A stretch of 64,000 nucleotides of DNA from Hoyosella sp. YIM 151337 (lineage in GTDB: Bacteria > Actinomycetota > Actinomycetes > Mycobacteriales > Mycobacteriaceae). The notes beneath the pieces are model-generated. The model searched no databases and was not told where the DNA came from. It saw only the letters and a program-made list of their open reading frames with translations. The position numbers and the translations under genes are program-made. Shown piece by piece: positions 23,811-34,014 of this stretch (its first letter is position 1; each line of letters begins with the position of its first letter). The stretch lies in assembly GCF_026041215.1 (NCBI RefSeq), contig NZ_JAPEIQ010000046.1, positions 62,001-126,000 of the forward strand. The letters are read 5' to 3'.

Positions 23811-24750
23811 GTGCGGTCTCCTTGCCTTTCGGCTGCCCGGTGAGAGCCAGGAAGGCGTCGTCGAGGGTCGGCTGGTGCAGCGAGAATGTCTCGATGTCAG
23901 TGCCGAGCGGGTCGACGGTGCCGAGCAATTCACGGATGTGCCGGGCGGTACCGTCGGTTGCGAAGCCGACGGTCAGCGCCTCGCGGTTCGCAATAACGTG
24001 CGAGTGCAGGCTGGTGGCCCGGGTGAACGCCTCGGCTTCCCCAAATCGGACGTCGAGGCGCTCCTGACCGACAAGTCGTTTGAGTTCGGCGGGCGTGCCG
24101 TTCGCAACGATACGGCCGTGGTCGATGAGCGCGATCCGATCCGCGAGCATATCCGCTTCCTCGAGGTATTGCGTCGTCAAGAGAACTGTGACGCCATCCG
24201 CGGCAAGTGCTGTAATCGTGTCCCACATCGTCTTGCGGCTTCGCGGATCAAGGCCAGTGGTCGGCTCGTCTAGGAAGATCAAGGCCGGCTGGCCGACGAG
24301 GCTGGCGGCAATGTCGAGCCGGCGGCGCATACCACCTGAATAAGTAACAACTCGCCGTCTGCCCGCCTCCGCGAGGTCGAAAAGCGTGAGCAACTCGTGT
24401 GCGCGTTCTCGGGCCGCAGCCCGAGAGAGTCCCGTCAGTCGGCCCATCATGCGCAGGTTCTCTTCTCCTGTTTGCATACCGTCCAGGGCTGCGTACTGCC
24501 CCGTCAGGCTGATGATGCGATGCACGCTTTTGCGGTCCTTGACGACGTCGAGCCCAGCGATGGTGGCGGTGCCGCCATCGGGCTGGGTGAGGGTCGACAG
24601 GATGCGTACCGTGGTGGTTTTGCCGGCGCCGTTGGGACCAAGGAGCGCGAAGACTTCTCCTGCTCCCACGCTGAAGTCCACTCCGGTGAGCACCTCGAGG
24701 CTTCCATATGCCTTGCGAAGACCCCGCACTTCGCAGATCGTATCGGTCAT
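23803..24750 (-). CDS. ABC exporter ATPase (DrrA-like), system 2
   Basis: 315 residues: Walker A GPNGAGKTTTVR (about 37), Q-loop GQYAALDGMQTG, signature YSGGMRRRLDIAASL (about 135), Walker B LIFLDEPTTGLDPRSR (about 155), LLTTQYLEEADML, and a DrrA-type C-terminus DDAFLALTGQPKG. It is first in the operon with the permease and divergent from a TetR gene. The start ATG is preceded by GGAGGAAG. Confidence 0.93.
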   Translation of the reverse strand: MTDTICEVRGLRKAYGSLEVLTGVDFSVGAGEVFALLGPNGAGKTTTVRILSTLTQPDGGTATIAGLDVVKDRKSVHRIISLTGQYAALDGMQTGEENLRMMGRLTGLSRAAARERAHELLTLFDLAEAGRRRVVTYSGGMRRRLDIAASLVGQPALIFLDEPTTGLDPRSRKTMWDTITALAADGVTVLLTTQYLEEADMLADRIALIDHGRIVANGTPAELKRLVGQERLDVRFGEAEAFTRATSLHSHVIANREALTVGFATDGTARHIRELLGTVDPLGTDIETFSLHQPTLDDAFLALTGQPKGKETAHV

Positions 24751-24763
24751 TCTTCCTCCTTTT

Positions 24764-24799
24764 GCGTATGCTATACGCTTAATTGCGTATCATATACGC
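24764..24799. promoter_or_regulatory. Double palindromic operator for exporter system 2
   Basis: GCGTAT-GCT-ATACGC (24764-24778) and GCGTAT-CAT-ATACGC (24785-24799) are two perfect 15-bp palindromes 21 bp apart, two helical turns, in the divergent gap. They are the obvious binding sites of the adjacent TetR protein. Confidence 0.85.
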
Positions 24800-24833
24800 G
24801 CACTAAGGTTGTTGTCGATACTGAAGGAGAAGA

Positions 24834-25598
24834 ATGACCGTGCCCAGCGACAACAGCCTGCTGACACCTGCCCTCGCCAAGGCGTGGGGCGTTTCAGCCG
24901 CGGCGGCGCGCGGCCCCAAGCCGAGCCTCAGTGCAGAACGGATCATCAGCGCTGCCATCGACGTTGCGGCCGCCGACGGGGTCGACGCCGTCTCTATGAA
25001 GCGGGTCGCCTCTGAGCTGGGCACGGGGCCAATGTCGCTCTACCGGCACATCTCGTCAAAAGAGGAACTGCTCAGCCTCATGGTCGACACCGCCGTCGGC
25101 CCCCCTGAACCCGGCCTGCCCACCGATACCGACACCTGGCGCAGCGGGATTACCCGGTGGGCATGGGACCTCCGGGCGCGCTACCAACAACACCTGTGGA
25201 CGATGAACGTGCCGATCCCCGGCCCGCCCATCACCCCCAACTCGGTGCGGTGGTTTGAAAGCGCCCTTCGCTGTTTCGCTCGTGGCGGGCTCACCGAAAC
25301 GGAGCAGACCTCGGCGGTGCTGCTCGTCAGCATGTTCGTCCGCAGCGAATCCACTCTCACCGCCCAGATCACCGCGGCGATGCAGCGCAGCAACTCCACT
25401 GAAGTGCTCACCGGGTACGCCGCTCTGCTGCGCAGACTCACCAACCGCCACGACTTCCCCGCCGTCACCAGAGTCCTCCAGGCCGGCGTGTTCGACGCCG
25501 ACGACGAGCTGGACTTCGACTTCACGTTCGGGCTCGAACGCATCCTCGACGGCATCGCGGCTCTTACGCGCGAACTGGGCGCCGCACCAGCTGACTGA
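24834..25598 (+). CDS. TetR-family repressor of exporter system 2
   Basis: 254 residues. Helix-turn-helix DAVSMKRVASELGTGPMSLYRH (about 50-71) followed by SSKEELLSLMVDTA, and a tetracycline-repressor-like C-terminal domain. It has the same layout as the TetR of system 1 (N-terminal extension of about 30 residues, MSLYRY/MSLYRH). GGAGAAG lies upstream of the ATG. The last 35 bases overlap the convergent transporter gene. Confidence 0.88.
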   Translation: MTVPSDNSLLTPALAKAWGVSAAAARGPKPSLSAERIISAAIDVAAADGVDAVSMKRVASELGTGPMSLYRHISSKEELLSLMVDTAVGPPEPGLPTDTDTWRSGITRWAWDLRARYQQHLWTMNVPIPGPPITPNSVRWFESALRCFARGGLTETEQTSAVLLVSMFVRSESTLTAQITAAMQRSNSTEVLTGYAALLRRLTNRHDFPAVTRVLQAGVFDADDELDFDFTFGLERILDGIAALTRELGAAPAD

Positions 25599-26505
25599 GC
25601 AACGCAAGCACGGGCAACTCCACCAGCGGGCCAATAACCAAGGCCACGGCGATCAGCGGCCGGTCCGGGAACGCTGCCACCGCTAAAGCTAAAGCAATCG
25701 GCGAGTTTCGGGCCACCGTCGTCATCGTCAGTGTCACACGCTGATCATCCGGAAGTGCACTGAGAGAGCCTGCCATCCGCGCGATGAGTGGCGTCACCAC
25801 GAAAAACAAGCCAAGCGGAATGAGCAGAAGGAGCAACTCTCCCCCGTGGTCTGCCACCACCCGACCCTGCCACGCGAACATCGCAAACACCGCGAGATAC
25901 AGCAGCGGCAGAATCGCCCGGGAAGCCGAGTTAGTCAGCGTTCGGCCGCGCGCACTCCCCGCTGTCAGCCAGCGGAGCACCACCGCCACTACCAGAGGCG
26001 CCGCCAGCACCAGCACAATCGCCTCAAAGAGCGGGCCCACCCCGATCATCGCCGCTTCGCCGCCCAGCAACAGCACATACACCGGCAGCAACAGCAACTG
26101 CAGTACCAAGTTGATCGGCAGCAGTGCCGCCGCACCGCCAAGATGGCCGCGCGCGAGTGCGGTGAACACCAAATACCAATCCGTGCATGGCGTTACGAGC
26201 AGCAACAGCAATCCGATTCTGAGATCCGGAGCGCCGCCAAGCAGTCCCGCTCCGAGCATCCAGGCGAAGAGCGGCGTCCACATAAAGTTGATCACCAGAC
26301 TCACGGCGACAAGCTTCTTCGTGTCCCGCGCGGCCCGAACCTGCGCGGCGTCCATCTGCAGAAAAACAGCCGTGATCATCAGCAGTAGTGCGGGCAGCAC
26401 GATAGATCCCACCGCCGCACCTATCGGCAGCGCGATGCCCGCAGCGAGTCCGAGCAGCGCTGCAAGCGCAACGAAGACACTTTGCAGTCGCTCCAAAACC
26501 GACAT
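25564..26505 (-). CDS. Bile acid:sodium/arsenite-type transporter (BART superfamily)
   Basis: About 313 residues with nine or ten predicted membrane helices and few charged residues. The pattern SLVINFMWTPLFAWMLG, the TPCTDWYLVFTALARG motif and TVARNSPIALALAVAAFP (two discontinuous crossover helices) fit the ACR3/bile acid:sodium symporter family. TPCTDW resembles the ACR3 family Cys-containing helix, so arsenite export is possible. No arsC or arsR lies nearby. I start at ATG 26505 (MSVLERLQ); an upstream start at 26553 is less likely. It overlaps the convergent TetR gene by 35 bp. Confidence 0.78.
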   Translation of the reverse strand: MSVLERLQSVFVALAALLGLAAGIALPIGAAVGSIVLPALLLMITAVFLQMDAAQVRAARDTKKLVAVSLVINFMWTPLFAWMLGAGLLGGAPDLRIGLLLLLVTPCTDWYLVFTALARGHLGGAAALLPINLVLQLLLLPVYVLLLGGEAAMIGVGPLFEAIVLVLAAPLVVAVVLRWLTAGSARGRTLTNSASRAILPLLYLAVFAMFAWQGRVVADHGGELLLLLIPLGLFFVVTPLIARMAGSLSALPDDQRVTLTMTTVARNSPIALALAVAAFPDRPLIAVALVIGPLVELPVLALLSQLVRRPVRA

Positions 26506-26589
26506 ACTTAGCACGCAACCGCGGATGTGCGAACGATCTGCGTCATGGCTCAACGGTAAACGCTGGAGCCATCACGACTGTCAATGCAT

Positions 26590-27999
26590 TCAGTCCGGAA
26601 GCCACGCTCCGTGCAGCCCGGCTGGCACCCTGATCGGCATACGCACTCGGCAGAGCGGACCGGACGCAGGATCGTCGACGGGCAGGATCACAAACCACGA
26701 CGTCATGTCGTTGCGGTCCGTACCAATCATGCCCCAGTAGTCATTCTCCGAACCGGGCATGTAGATCGGTTCACCCACCGATAGCGCGCCCGCGTTCCAG
26801 CTCGTTTCCCGGCCCTGCGCCATGTCGAAGAAGAGCAGGCTGTCGAAAACGCCGTCGCGCCCGCCACTATCGCCGACTGCCGCGGCGTGCCTGTGCTCAC
26901 CAGCGAGGCGGCGATCGTCGATCCGCGGGAACTCGACGTCGCGGTCGCTCACGACCGTTCGGTCGAATGCACCTGTTTCCGGATTGATGACGGCCCGCGC
27001 CATTCTTCCGCGAGCGGGTTCCTCCTGGCCTGTGAATCCGCTGGGAAATGACCATTCGGCGTAGTCCACCGTGACTCGCCCGTCCGGCGTGTCGAAGGCA
27101 TTGGCGAAATGCCACACCCAGAATGCGTCGGTGTCGCACCAGCGGACCGGTCCCCCGTCCCGCGGTATGAGCGCGACACGCAACCCGTCCTGCGGACGCC
27201 AATCCAGCACTGAGCCGCCACGGAACACCGCTACAAAGTCAAAGACCAAGGGGCAGAGGAAGAGCACTATGTATCTGCGGGTGAGTGCCATGTCATGGAT
27301 CATCAGCGGCTTGTCCAAGCCGTCAACGACGGTCGGTGTGCGCACAACCGAGCCGTCTGCTGCAATGACAGCCCACGTCAAATACGGCGGTTCGAATAGA
27401 TAGTTGAACAGCACCATCTCCCCGGTTTCCGGGTCGATTTTCGGGTGCGCCGTGCTGCCAACTGGCATCGCGCCGCCACACGTGTCGGGCCCGAGGGTGC
27501 TGAGATCTTTCGGATCAAGCCGGTACGGTTGCGCCGCTTCAGCCATCGCCAGCAGGCGGCCACCATGGCGGACAACATTGATGTCTGGGAGATCACGCAA
27601 CCGGCCCGCGAGTTCGGGGCCGACTTCTTCAGCGGGCGGTGCGTACGGGTCCATGACGCCACCCCAAATGGCACGCCCCGCTGCCTCCTCGGCAACCACC
27701 ATGGGGGTGCGCACGAACCTATTGGTGTAACTCACCGCGCCGTCGCGAATGGCAATGCGATGCACCATGCCGTCGCCGTCGATCGGGTACACATAGGTGC
27801 CGATGGGGTCGAATCGCGGGTTCGGGCCGTTGCGCAGGTACTCACCTGAGAGATCGTGCGGCAGTTCGCCTTCCACTGCGAGGTTGTGGACGTCAACTTC
27901 TTCCCGCTGCGGCGCGAACACGCCGGTCAAGTGAGTGTGGTGCGCGATGTCGACGGGGCGCAGCTTCGGAGGGGCGGCAGGATTCTCGGTGGTGCTCAT
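26590..27999 (-). CDS. Carotenoid cleavage dioxygenase family protein
   Basis: 469 residues of the RPE65/CCD family, non-heme Fe(II) enzymes that split carotenoids or related alkenes. The four expected His ligands are visible: GSTAHPKID (about 181), MIHDMAL (about 230), VWHFANAF (about 295) and the C-terminal GLHGAW (about 463). GEYLRNGPNPRF near the N-terminus and DGDGMVHRI are family signatures. ATG 27999 has GGAG upstream. Substrate unknown; no carotenoid biosynthesis genes are in the window. A 259-bp non-coding gap precedes it. Confidence 0.9.
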   Translation of the reverse strand: MSTTENPAAPPKLRPVDIAHHTHLTGVFAPQREEVDVHNLAVEGELPHDLSGEYLRNGPNPRFDPIGTYVYPIDGDGMVHRIAIRDGAVSYTNRFVRTPMVVAEEAAGRAIWGGVMDPYAPPAEEVGPELAGRLRDLPDINVVRHGGRLLAMAEAAQPYRLDPKDLSTLGPDTCGGAMPVGSTAHPKIDPETGEMVLFNYLFEPPYLTWAVIAADGSVVRTPTVVDGLDKPLMIHDMALTRRYIVLFLCPLVFDFVAVFRGGSVLDWRPQDGLRVALIPRDGGPVRWCDTDAFWVWHFANAFDTPDGRVTVDYAEWSFPSGFTGQEEPARGRMARAVINPETGAFDRTVVSDRDVEFPRIDDRRLAGEHRHAAAVGDSGGRDGVFDSLLFFDMAQGRETSWNAGALSVGEPIYMPGSENDYWGMIGTDRNDMTSWFVILPVDDPASGPLCRVRMPIRVPAGLHGAWLPD

Positions 28000-28306
28000 G
28001 TGCACGCTCCAGTCAGGACGGATGGATTCAAGTGTGGGCCACGCCACAATGATCTAGCTTGCTCTCAGTGGAACTAGTTAGCAATACCCTGTAACTAATT
28101 TGTCAACGACCCGAGGTGCGCTGTGGCCGAATGTTGATGGTGGCAATTCACATAAACGCTGCATGCTTTGCATCCTTTTGCACACCGCCGGAAGCAGTCA
28201 GGGGACGAGACAAAATGGACGCAAACACCACCCAGTCGCTTTGCTGACTGATAGCCTTCCCTTTAATTTCGCTTGACTATCCGGCTCGACTGATCGGACT
28301 GCGGCC

Positions 28307-29257
28307 ATGGACAGTGAACTCACTAGCCAGAAGTCCCTGCGAGAACGCCCACGTTCGCGCGGATTGGGGGTATTCGCGGCCGGATCACTGGCCCTCGGCC
28401 ACCTAACCCTGCTCCCCTCGTCGGCGGCCGCACAATTTCCGTCTGAGTGCACGGCGTCCGGAACCACCGTCACGTGCACGTACAGTTCGCCCGGGCAGTA
28501 TGTCCTTGACCTTTTCGGCGGCACCGGTGACCTCCATGTGGTTGCCATTGGTGGCAGCGGAGGCGCTGGCATGCCCGCTGAGGGCATAGGAGGAAGTGAC
28601 GGAGGCCAAGGAGGGCAGGTCACAAGCGTGATCTCCGAGTACCCCCCACGCCTGTTCATCTTCGTCGGCGGTGACGGCGTGAGCGGACACTTCGGCGGGG
28701 CCGGCGGGTTCAATGGTGGAGGGGATAGCGGCAGCGGCGCATTTCTGGGCGGCGGAGGAGGCGGGGCATCAGATATTCGCCGCAACCCAGCGGATCTAGA
28801 CTCTCGGCTTATCGTTGCCGCGGGCGGCGGCGGAGGCGGCGCAGGCTCCGCGCCAGACAATAGTGGTGGTCACGCTGGCGCCGCTGGAGGTTCTGGTATT
28901 GGCGGTGGGGGTGGTCCAGGGACGGAGTCGGCTGGCGGAACCGGCGGTAGCGCCGGCAGTTCAGGTGATTCAGGCTCGGCGGGCGATGTCGGCATTGGCG
29001 GCAACGGAGGCGGCAACGCACAAATAGCCGGCGGCGGCGGAGGCAGTGGCCTGTACGGTGGCGGGGGCGGCGGCGCGGATGCGGCACCTGGTTCGGCTGG
29101 CGGGGGTGGCGGGGGTTCGTCCTTTGGCGATGACATCAGCATCGCACCGCCCACTACGCAGCCTCGCGTTGTCATTTCCTTCACGCCCGACCCTGCTCAA
29201 GAACGTTGCACGGGCTTCTTGTGCATCGATTTGGGCAGCTTGTTCAACTTCAGCTAG
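28307..29257 (+). CDS. Secreted glycine-rich repeat protein
   Basis: 316 residues. The N-terminus (RGLGVFAAGSLALGHLTLLP..SSAAAQ) is a plausible signal peptide after a basic stretch. The mature part starts with a small beta domain (CTASGTTVTCTYSSPGQYVLD) and then about 150 residues of GG-rich repeats (GGGGGGASD, GSGIGGGGGPG, LYGGGGGGADA). It ends ERCTGFLCIDLGSLFNFS, with two Cys. It resembles glycine-rich wall proteins and the Gly-rich half of PE_PGRS proteins but has no PE domain. Repeats make its length likely to vary between strains. Function unknown. Confidence 0.75.
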   Translation: MDSELTSQKSLRERPRSRGLGVFAAGSLALGHLTLLPSSAAAQFPSECTASGTTVTCTYSSPGQYVLDLFGGTGDLHVVAIGGSGGAGMPAEGIGGSDGGQGGQVTSVISEYPPRLFIFVGGDGVSGHFGGAGGFNGGGDSGSGAFLGGGGGGASDIRRNPADLDSRLIVAAGGGGGGAGSAPDNSGGHAGAAGGSGIGGGGGPGTESAGGTGGSAGSSGDSGSAGDVGIGGNGGGNAQIAGGGGGSGLYGGGGGGADAAPGSAGGGGGGSSFGDDISIAPPTTQPRVVISFTPDPAQERCTGFLCIDLGSLFNFS

Positions 29258-29268
29258 CTAAACGAGCA

Positions 29269-29308
29269 CTGGGCCCCGGGTGTTCAATCTCGCACACCCG
29301 GGGCCCAG
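29269..29308. terminator. Terminator between glycine-rich gene and fadB
   Basis: Perfect 15-bp stem CTGGGCCCCGGGTGT with a 10-base loop, between convergent genes, followed by TTTGCGC. Very stable. Confidence 0.85.
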
Positions 29309-29317
29309 TTTGCGCTG

Positions 29318-31474
29318 CTACTTACCCACGATTTCCTTCAGCCGCGGGTGCGGGGTGAAACGCTCGCCGTACGTGGCGGCAAGCTCCTCGGCGCGCTTGA
29401 TGAAGCCATCAACGCCCCCCTCGTAACCCTTGATGAACTGGATGACACCGCCCGACCAGGCCGGGAAGCCGATGCCGAAGATCGAGCCGATGTTCGCGTC
29501 GGCATGCGTCATGAGCACACCTTCGTCGAAGCACTTGACGGTCTCGAGCGACTCCGCGAACATCATGCGGTCGATCAGATCCTGGAGCGGCACGTCCAGT
29601 TCTGGCGACGATTTGAACGTCTCGCGCAGGCCCGGCCAGATGCCATCGCGCTTGCCGTCCTTGTAGTTGTAGAACCCGGCGCCGCCAGCTTTGCCGGTGC
29701 GCTCGAACTCGCCGATCATCTTGTCGATGACACGGCCGGACGCGATCGCGGCGTCATCGATCTTCTTGCCCTCAGCCTTGGCGGCCTCCAGGGTCTCTTT
29801 GAAGATCTTCTGCATTGTCTGGAAGTTCAGCTCATCCGACAGCTGCAGTGGTGCGGCGGGATAGCCAGCCTGCAGGCCCGCCTGCTCGATCGTCGACGGC
29901 TCGACACCTTCTTCGAGCATCTTGACGGCCTCGTTGATGAACATGCCGATCACTCGCGAGGTGAAGAACCCGCGGCTGTCGTTGACGACGATCGGGGTCT
30001 TCTTGATCGCGAGCACATAATCGAACACGCGAGCCAGCGTCTCATCGGACGTCTTCTCACCCTTGATGATCTCCACCAGCGGCATCTTGTCGACCGGCGA
30101 GAAGAAGTGAATGCCGATGAAGTCTTCCTGACGCTTCACACCGTGCGCGAGCATGGTGATCGGCAGCGTCGAGGTGTTGGATCCGAGCACGGCGTCGGAG
30201 TCGACGACGTCCTCGATCTCCTGGAAGACCTTCGCCTTCAGCTCTGGGTTCTCGAAGACGGCCTCGATCACGAAGTCGACGCCCTCGAAGTCGGCTGCAT
30301 CCGCCGTCGGCATGATGCGGTCAAGCAGAACCTTCGACTTCTCTTCGGTGGTCTTGCCACGCGAAAGCGCCTTCTGCTCGATCGCCTCCGAGTAGCCCTT
30401 GCCCTTCTGCGCGGCCTCAATGGTGACGTCCTTGAGGACGACCTCCATGCCAGCCTTGGCGGAGACGTAAGCGATGCCCGCACCCATCATGCCGGCGCCG
30501 AGGATGCCGACCTTCTTGATCTCACGCGGCGCGATGCCGCTCGGGCGGGAGGCACCCTTGTTGATCGCCTGGAGGTCGAAGAAGAACGCCTGCGTCATGT
30601 TCTTCGCGACCTGTCCGGTGGCCAGCTCAACGAAGTAGCGGTGCTCGATCTTCGCCGCGTTGTCGATGTCGACCTGTGAACCCTCGACCGCAGCGGCCAT
30701 GATGGCACGCGGCGCGGGCATCGGTGCGCCCTTGATCTGCTTGCGCAGGTTCGCGGGGAATGCGGGCAGCATCTGCGCGAACTTCGGGTTCGACGGCGTT
30801 CCGCCAGGAATCTTGAAGCCCTTGACGTCCCACGGCTGCTGCGCCTCGGGGTTGGCCTTGATCCATGCCTTCGCGGCTGGGATCAGGTCGTCGACCGAGT
30901 CGACGAGCTCGTTGACGAGACCGATTTCCTTCGCCTTTTCCGGGCGGTGGCGCTGGCCCTGCAGGAGCACCTGCATGAGCGCGTTCTGGAGGCCGAGCAT
31001 CCGAACGGTACGGACGATGCCGCCGCCACCGGGCAGCAGACCGAGCGATACCTCAGGCAGACCGATCTGCACGCCACGCACGTTCGCGACGATCCGGTGA
31101 TGCGTCGCGAGGGCGAGTTCGAGACCGCCGCCGAGCGCGGCACCATTGATCGCCGCAACGACCGGTTTGCCGAGAGTCTCGAGCGCACGGAAGCCTTTCG
31201 CGAGCTCCGCGACCTGGTCGTACACTTGCTGGGCGTTTTCGGGACGCGCCTGAATCAGATCGTCAAGGTCGCCACCCGCAAAAAACGTCTTCTTCGCGGA
31301 CGTCAGAACGACACCGGTGATGGTGTCCTTTTCCGCGACGAGACGCTCAACGGTCGCTTTGAAGGACCGGCCGAACAGCTCATTCATGGTGTTGGCGCCC
31401 TGGTTCGGGTCGTCCATGGTGAGCGTGACGATGCCGTCGGCGTCCTGCTCCCAAGCAATCATGTTGTCACTCAA
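29318..31474 (-). CDS. fadB: Fatty-acid oxidation multifunctional protein FadB
   Basis: 718 residues. The N-terminal enoyl-CoA hydratase domain has the oxyanion segments AGGDLDDL (about 66) and [14 protein letters not shown] (about 109) and the GLLPGGGG catalytic region. The 3-hydroxyacyl-CoA dehydrogenase half begins [20 protein letters not shown] (about 328), followed by GSNTSTLPI and [15 protein letters not shown] with the catalytic His. With FadA it performs the last three steps of beta-oxidation. It is 40 bp downstream of fadA, in one operon, like Rv0860-Rv0859. Confidence 0.96.
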   Translation of the reverse strand: MSDNMIAWEQDADGIVTLTMDDPNQGANTMNELFGRSFKATVERLVAEKDTITGVVLTSAKKTFFAGGDLDDLIQARPENAQQVYDQVAELAKGFRALETLGKPVVAAINGAALGGGLELALATHHRIVANVRGVQIGLPEVSLGLLPGGGGIVRTVRMLGLQNALMQVLLQGQRHRPEKAKEIGLVNELVDSVDDLIPAAKAWIKANPEAQQPWDVKGFKIPGGTPSNPKFAQMLPAFPANLRKQIKGAPMPAPRAIMAAAVEGSQVDIDNAAKIEHRYFVELATGQVAKNMTQAFFFDLQAINKGASRPSGIAPREIKKVGILGAGMMGAGIAYVSAKAGMEVVLKDVTIEAAQKGKGYSEAIEQKALSRGKTTEEKSKVLLDRIMPTADAADFEGVDFVIEAVFENPELKAKVFQEIEDVVDSDAVLGSNTSTLPITMLAHGVKRQEDFIGIHFFSPVDKMPLVEIIKGEKTSDETLARVFDYVLAIKKTPIVVNDSRGFFTSRVIGMFINEAVKMLEEGVEPSTIEQAGLQAGYPAAPLQLSDELNFQTMQKIFKETLEAAKAEGKKIDDAAIASGRVIDKMIGEFERTGKAGGAGFYNYKDGKRDGIWPGLRETFKSSPELDVPLQDLIDRMMFAESLETVKCFDEGVLMTHADANIGSIFGIGFPAWSGGVIQFIKGYEGGVDGFIKRAEELAATYGERFTPHPRLKEIVGK

Positions 31475-31514
31475 TTTTGTTGCCTTTCGAGAATATTCCG
31501 CAGGATCTACAGGT

Positions 31515-32735
31515 TCAGACGCGCTCGATGATGGTTGCGACGCCCATGCCGCCGCCGATGCACAGCGTGACGAGGGCGCGGCGTGCGTCGCGGCGCTCGA
31601 GTTCGTCGACCATCGTGCCGAGGATCATCGCGCCGGTCGCACCGAGCGGGTGACCCATTGCGATCGCGCCACCGTTGACGTTGAGCTTCTCGTCCGGGAT
31701 CTTCAGGTCCTTCTGGAACTTCAGCACGACGGACGCGAACGCCTCGTTGATCTCGAACAGGTCGATGTCGTCGGTGGTCAGGCCCGCGCTTGCCAGCACC
31801 TTCTCCGACGCGGGAGTCGGACCGGTGAGCATGATCGTGGAATCTGCGCCGCTCGTTGCCGTCGCGACGATGCGCGCGCGGGGGGTGAGCCCGAAGTCTT
31901 TACCGGCCTGCTCGGTGCCGAGGAGCACCAGTGCGGCGCCGTCAACGATGCCCGAGGAGTTGCCACCGTGGTGCACGTGGTTGATCTTCTCGACCTGGTG
32001 GAACTTCTGCAGCGCGACAGCGTCGAAACCGCCCATGTCGCCGATGCCCGCGAAGGACGGGTTCAGGCCCGCCAGGTTGTCCGCGGTCGTACCGGGACGC
32101 ATGTGCTCGTCGTTGTCGAGAATCGTCAGCCCGTTCTGGTCCTTCACCGGAACAACGGACTTCGCGAAGTAGCCGCCCGACCATGCCTTCGCCGCGAGAT
32201 CCTGCGAACGCACCGCGTACGCGTCGACGTCATCACGGCTGAACCCTTCGAGCGTCGCGATGAGGTCGGCACTGATGCCCTGCGGCACGAAGTAGGTGTC
32301 GAACGAGGTGGCTGGGTCCATCGCCCACGCACCACCGTCGGACGCCATCGGGACGCGTGACATGGACTCGACGCCGCCCGCGATCACCATGTCATCCCAG
32401 CCGGAACGCACTTTCTGCGCCGCCATGTTGACGGCTTCAAGACCGGACGCACAGAACCTGTTGATCTGCACACCACCCACCGTGTCGGGCATCCCGGCGG
32501 TGAGCACTGCTGTGCGCGCGATGTCTGCGCCCTGGTCGCCAACGGGCGTGACGCAGCCAAGGATGAGGTCAGAGACGCGCTTCTCATCGAGATCGGGGTA
32601 GCGATGACGCAGTTCCTCGATCAGCCCAACCACGAGCGAGAGCGGCTTGACGCTGTGCAGCGAGCCGTTCGCCTTACCTTTGCCACGGGGCGTGCGAATA
32701 GCCTCGTAGATGAATGCCTCGCTGTTTGTGGTCAC
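31515..32735 (-). CDS. fadA: Acetyl-CoA C-acyltransferase (thiolase) FadA
   Basis: 406 residues. The reactive Cys is in [15 protein letters not shown] (about 92), the second motif is [12 protein letters not shown] (about 328), and the C-terminal active-site motif is CIGGGMGVA (about 393). [11 protein letters not shown] gives the catalytic His. The enzyme cleaves 3-ketoacyl-CoA to acetyl-CoA and a shortened acyl-CoA. It is first in the fadA-fadB operon and divergent from dapC. Confidence 0.96.
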   Translation of the reverse strand: MTTNSEAFIYEAIRTPRGKGKANGSLHSVKPLSLVVGLIEELRHRYPDLDEKRVSDLILGCVTPVGDQGADIARTAVLTAGMPDTVGGVQINRFCASGLEAVNMAAQKVRSGWDDMVIAGGVESMSRVPMASDGGAWAMDPATSFDTYFVPQGISADLIATLEGFSRDDVDAYAVRSQDLAAKAWSGGYFAKSVVPVKDQNGLTILDNDEHMRPGTTADNLAGLNPSFAGIGDMGGFDAVALQKFHQVEKINHVHHGGNSSGIVDGAALVLLGTEQAGKDFGLTPRARIVATATSGADSTIMLTGPTPASEKVLASAGLTTDDIDLFEINEAFASVVLKFQKDLKIPDEKLNVNGGAIAMGHPLGATGAMILGTMVDELERRDARRALVTLCIGGGMGVATIIERV

Positions 32736-32823
32736 GAGTGCATCTTCCTTTCTATTTCTGTGGTGATGTTTCGGGAGTTCCCGCGGCCCGTTGGGGGCTG
32801 GGAATTCCGGTTACAGTGTCTGG

Positions 32824-34005
32824 ATGCTGGTGCCGCGCCTCGAACCCTTCCGGACGACGATATTCGCCGAAATGACCGAATTGGCTGTGCGACATGACGC
32901 AATCAACCTCGGCCAGGGTTTTCCTGATGAGGACGGACCATCCAGCTTGCTGGACGCGGCGCGTGACGCGATTGCCGGCGGATTCAACCAATACCCGCCC
33001 GGTGCGGGTGTGCCTGCCCTGCGTGAAGCCATCTCCGCCGACCGGGGTGCACGCTACGGGACGCATTACGACCCTGACGGTGAAGTTCTGGTTACCGTCG
33101 GCGCGACGGAAGCGATCGCCGCGTCGCTGCTTGCCCTCGTCGACCGCGGCGACGAGGTTGCCCTCATCGAGCCGTATTACGACTCGTATGCCGCTGCCGT
33201 CGCGCTCGCTGGGGCACGGCATCGCAGTGCGAAGCTGGTGCCGAACGGCCGCGGATTCACGCTCGACCTTGATTCGCTGCGCGACGCGGTCACCCCGGCA
33301 ACGAAGGTGCTGGTGGTGAACTCGCCACACAACCCCACCGGCACTGTTTTGTCCCAGGACGAGTTGCTGGCGATCGCGGAACTCGCGGTCGACCGCGATC
33401 TGATCGTGATCACCGACGAGGTGTACGAACATCTGTTGTTCGACGGGAAGGTGCACACTCCCCTCGCGGGCTTCCCGGGGATGCGTGAACGTACGCTTGC
33501 GATCTCCAGTGCGGGGAAGACGTTCAGCGTCACCGGGTGGAAAATCGGCTGGGTGTGCGGGCCGCGCGAGCTCGTCGCCGCGGTCCGTGCCGCGAAGCAA
33601 TTCCTGACGTTTGTGGGCGGCGGCCCGTTCCAGCCCGCGGTCGCGGCAGCGCTGAGCGCGCAACAGCCCTGGGTGGCTCAATTGCGTGACGCGCTGCAGC
33701 GCAAACGAGACTTTCTTGCTAGCTCGCTCCACGACGCGGGCCTTACTCCGCACACCAGCGACGGTACCTACTTCATCTGCGCTGATCCACGCCCCCTCGG
33801 TTACAGCGATGCTGCAGTCTTTTGCAGGGAGCTGACCACCGCGATCGGCGTCGCGGCGGTACCAGTCAGTGCGTTCACTGACGACGCTGATAGCGCAGCC
33901 TGGAAACACCTGGTGCGGTTCGCGTTCTGCAAACGGCACCAGGTGCTCGGCGAGGCCGCCCGGCGCCTGGCGCGCCTTGCGGAGGGGACATCGATACACG
34001 CTTAG
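32824..34005 (+). CDS. dapC: N-succinyldiaminopimelate aminotransferase DapC
   Basis: 393-residue PLP-dependent class I/II aminotransferase. Visible: LGQGFPDEDGP (about 29), NSPHNPTGTVLS (about 166), ITDEVYEHL (about 196) and the lysine motif SSAGKTFSVTGWKIGW (about 227, Lys about 231). Position next to fadA matches Rv0858c (DapC), which acts in lysine/meso-diaminopimelate synthesis for the cell wall; a methionine or kynurenine aminotransferase role cannot be excluded by sequence. The frame is open to 32791 but ATG 32824 gives the normal N-terminus. Confidence 0.87.
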   Translation: MLVPRLEPFRTTIFAEMTELAVRHDAINLGQGFPDEDGPSSLLDAARDAIAGGFNQYPPGAGVPALREAISADRGARYGTHYDPDGEVLVTVGATEAIAASLLALVDRGDEVALIEPYYDSYAAAVALAGARHRSAKLVPNGRGFTLDLDSLRDAVTPATKVLVVNSPHNPTGTVLSQDELLAIAELAVDRDLIVITDEVYEHLLFDGKVHTPLAGFPGMRERTLAISSAGKTFSVTGWKIGWVCGPRELVAAVRAAKQFLTFVGGGPFQPAVAAALSAQQPWVAQLRDALQRKRDFLASSLHDAGLTPHTSDGTYFICADPRPLGYSDAAVFCRELTTAIGVAAVPVSAFTDDADSAAWKHLVRFAFCKRHQVLGEAARRLARLAEGTSIHA

Positions 34006-34014
34006 CGAAGGTCC

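Noticed and set aside
28198-29200. Long proline-rich frames on the minus strand
   Set aside because: They are antisense shadows of the glycine-rich gene; Pro runs are complements of Gly codons.
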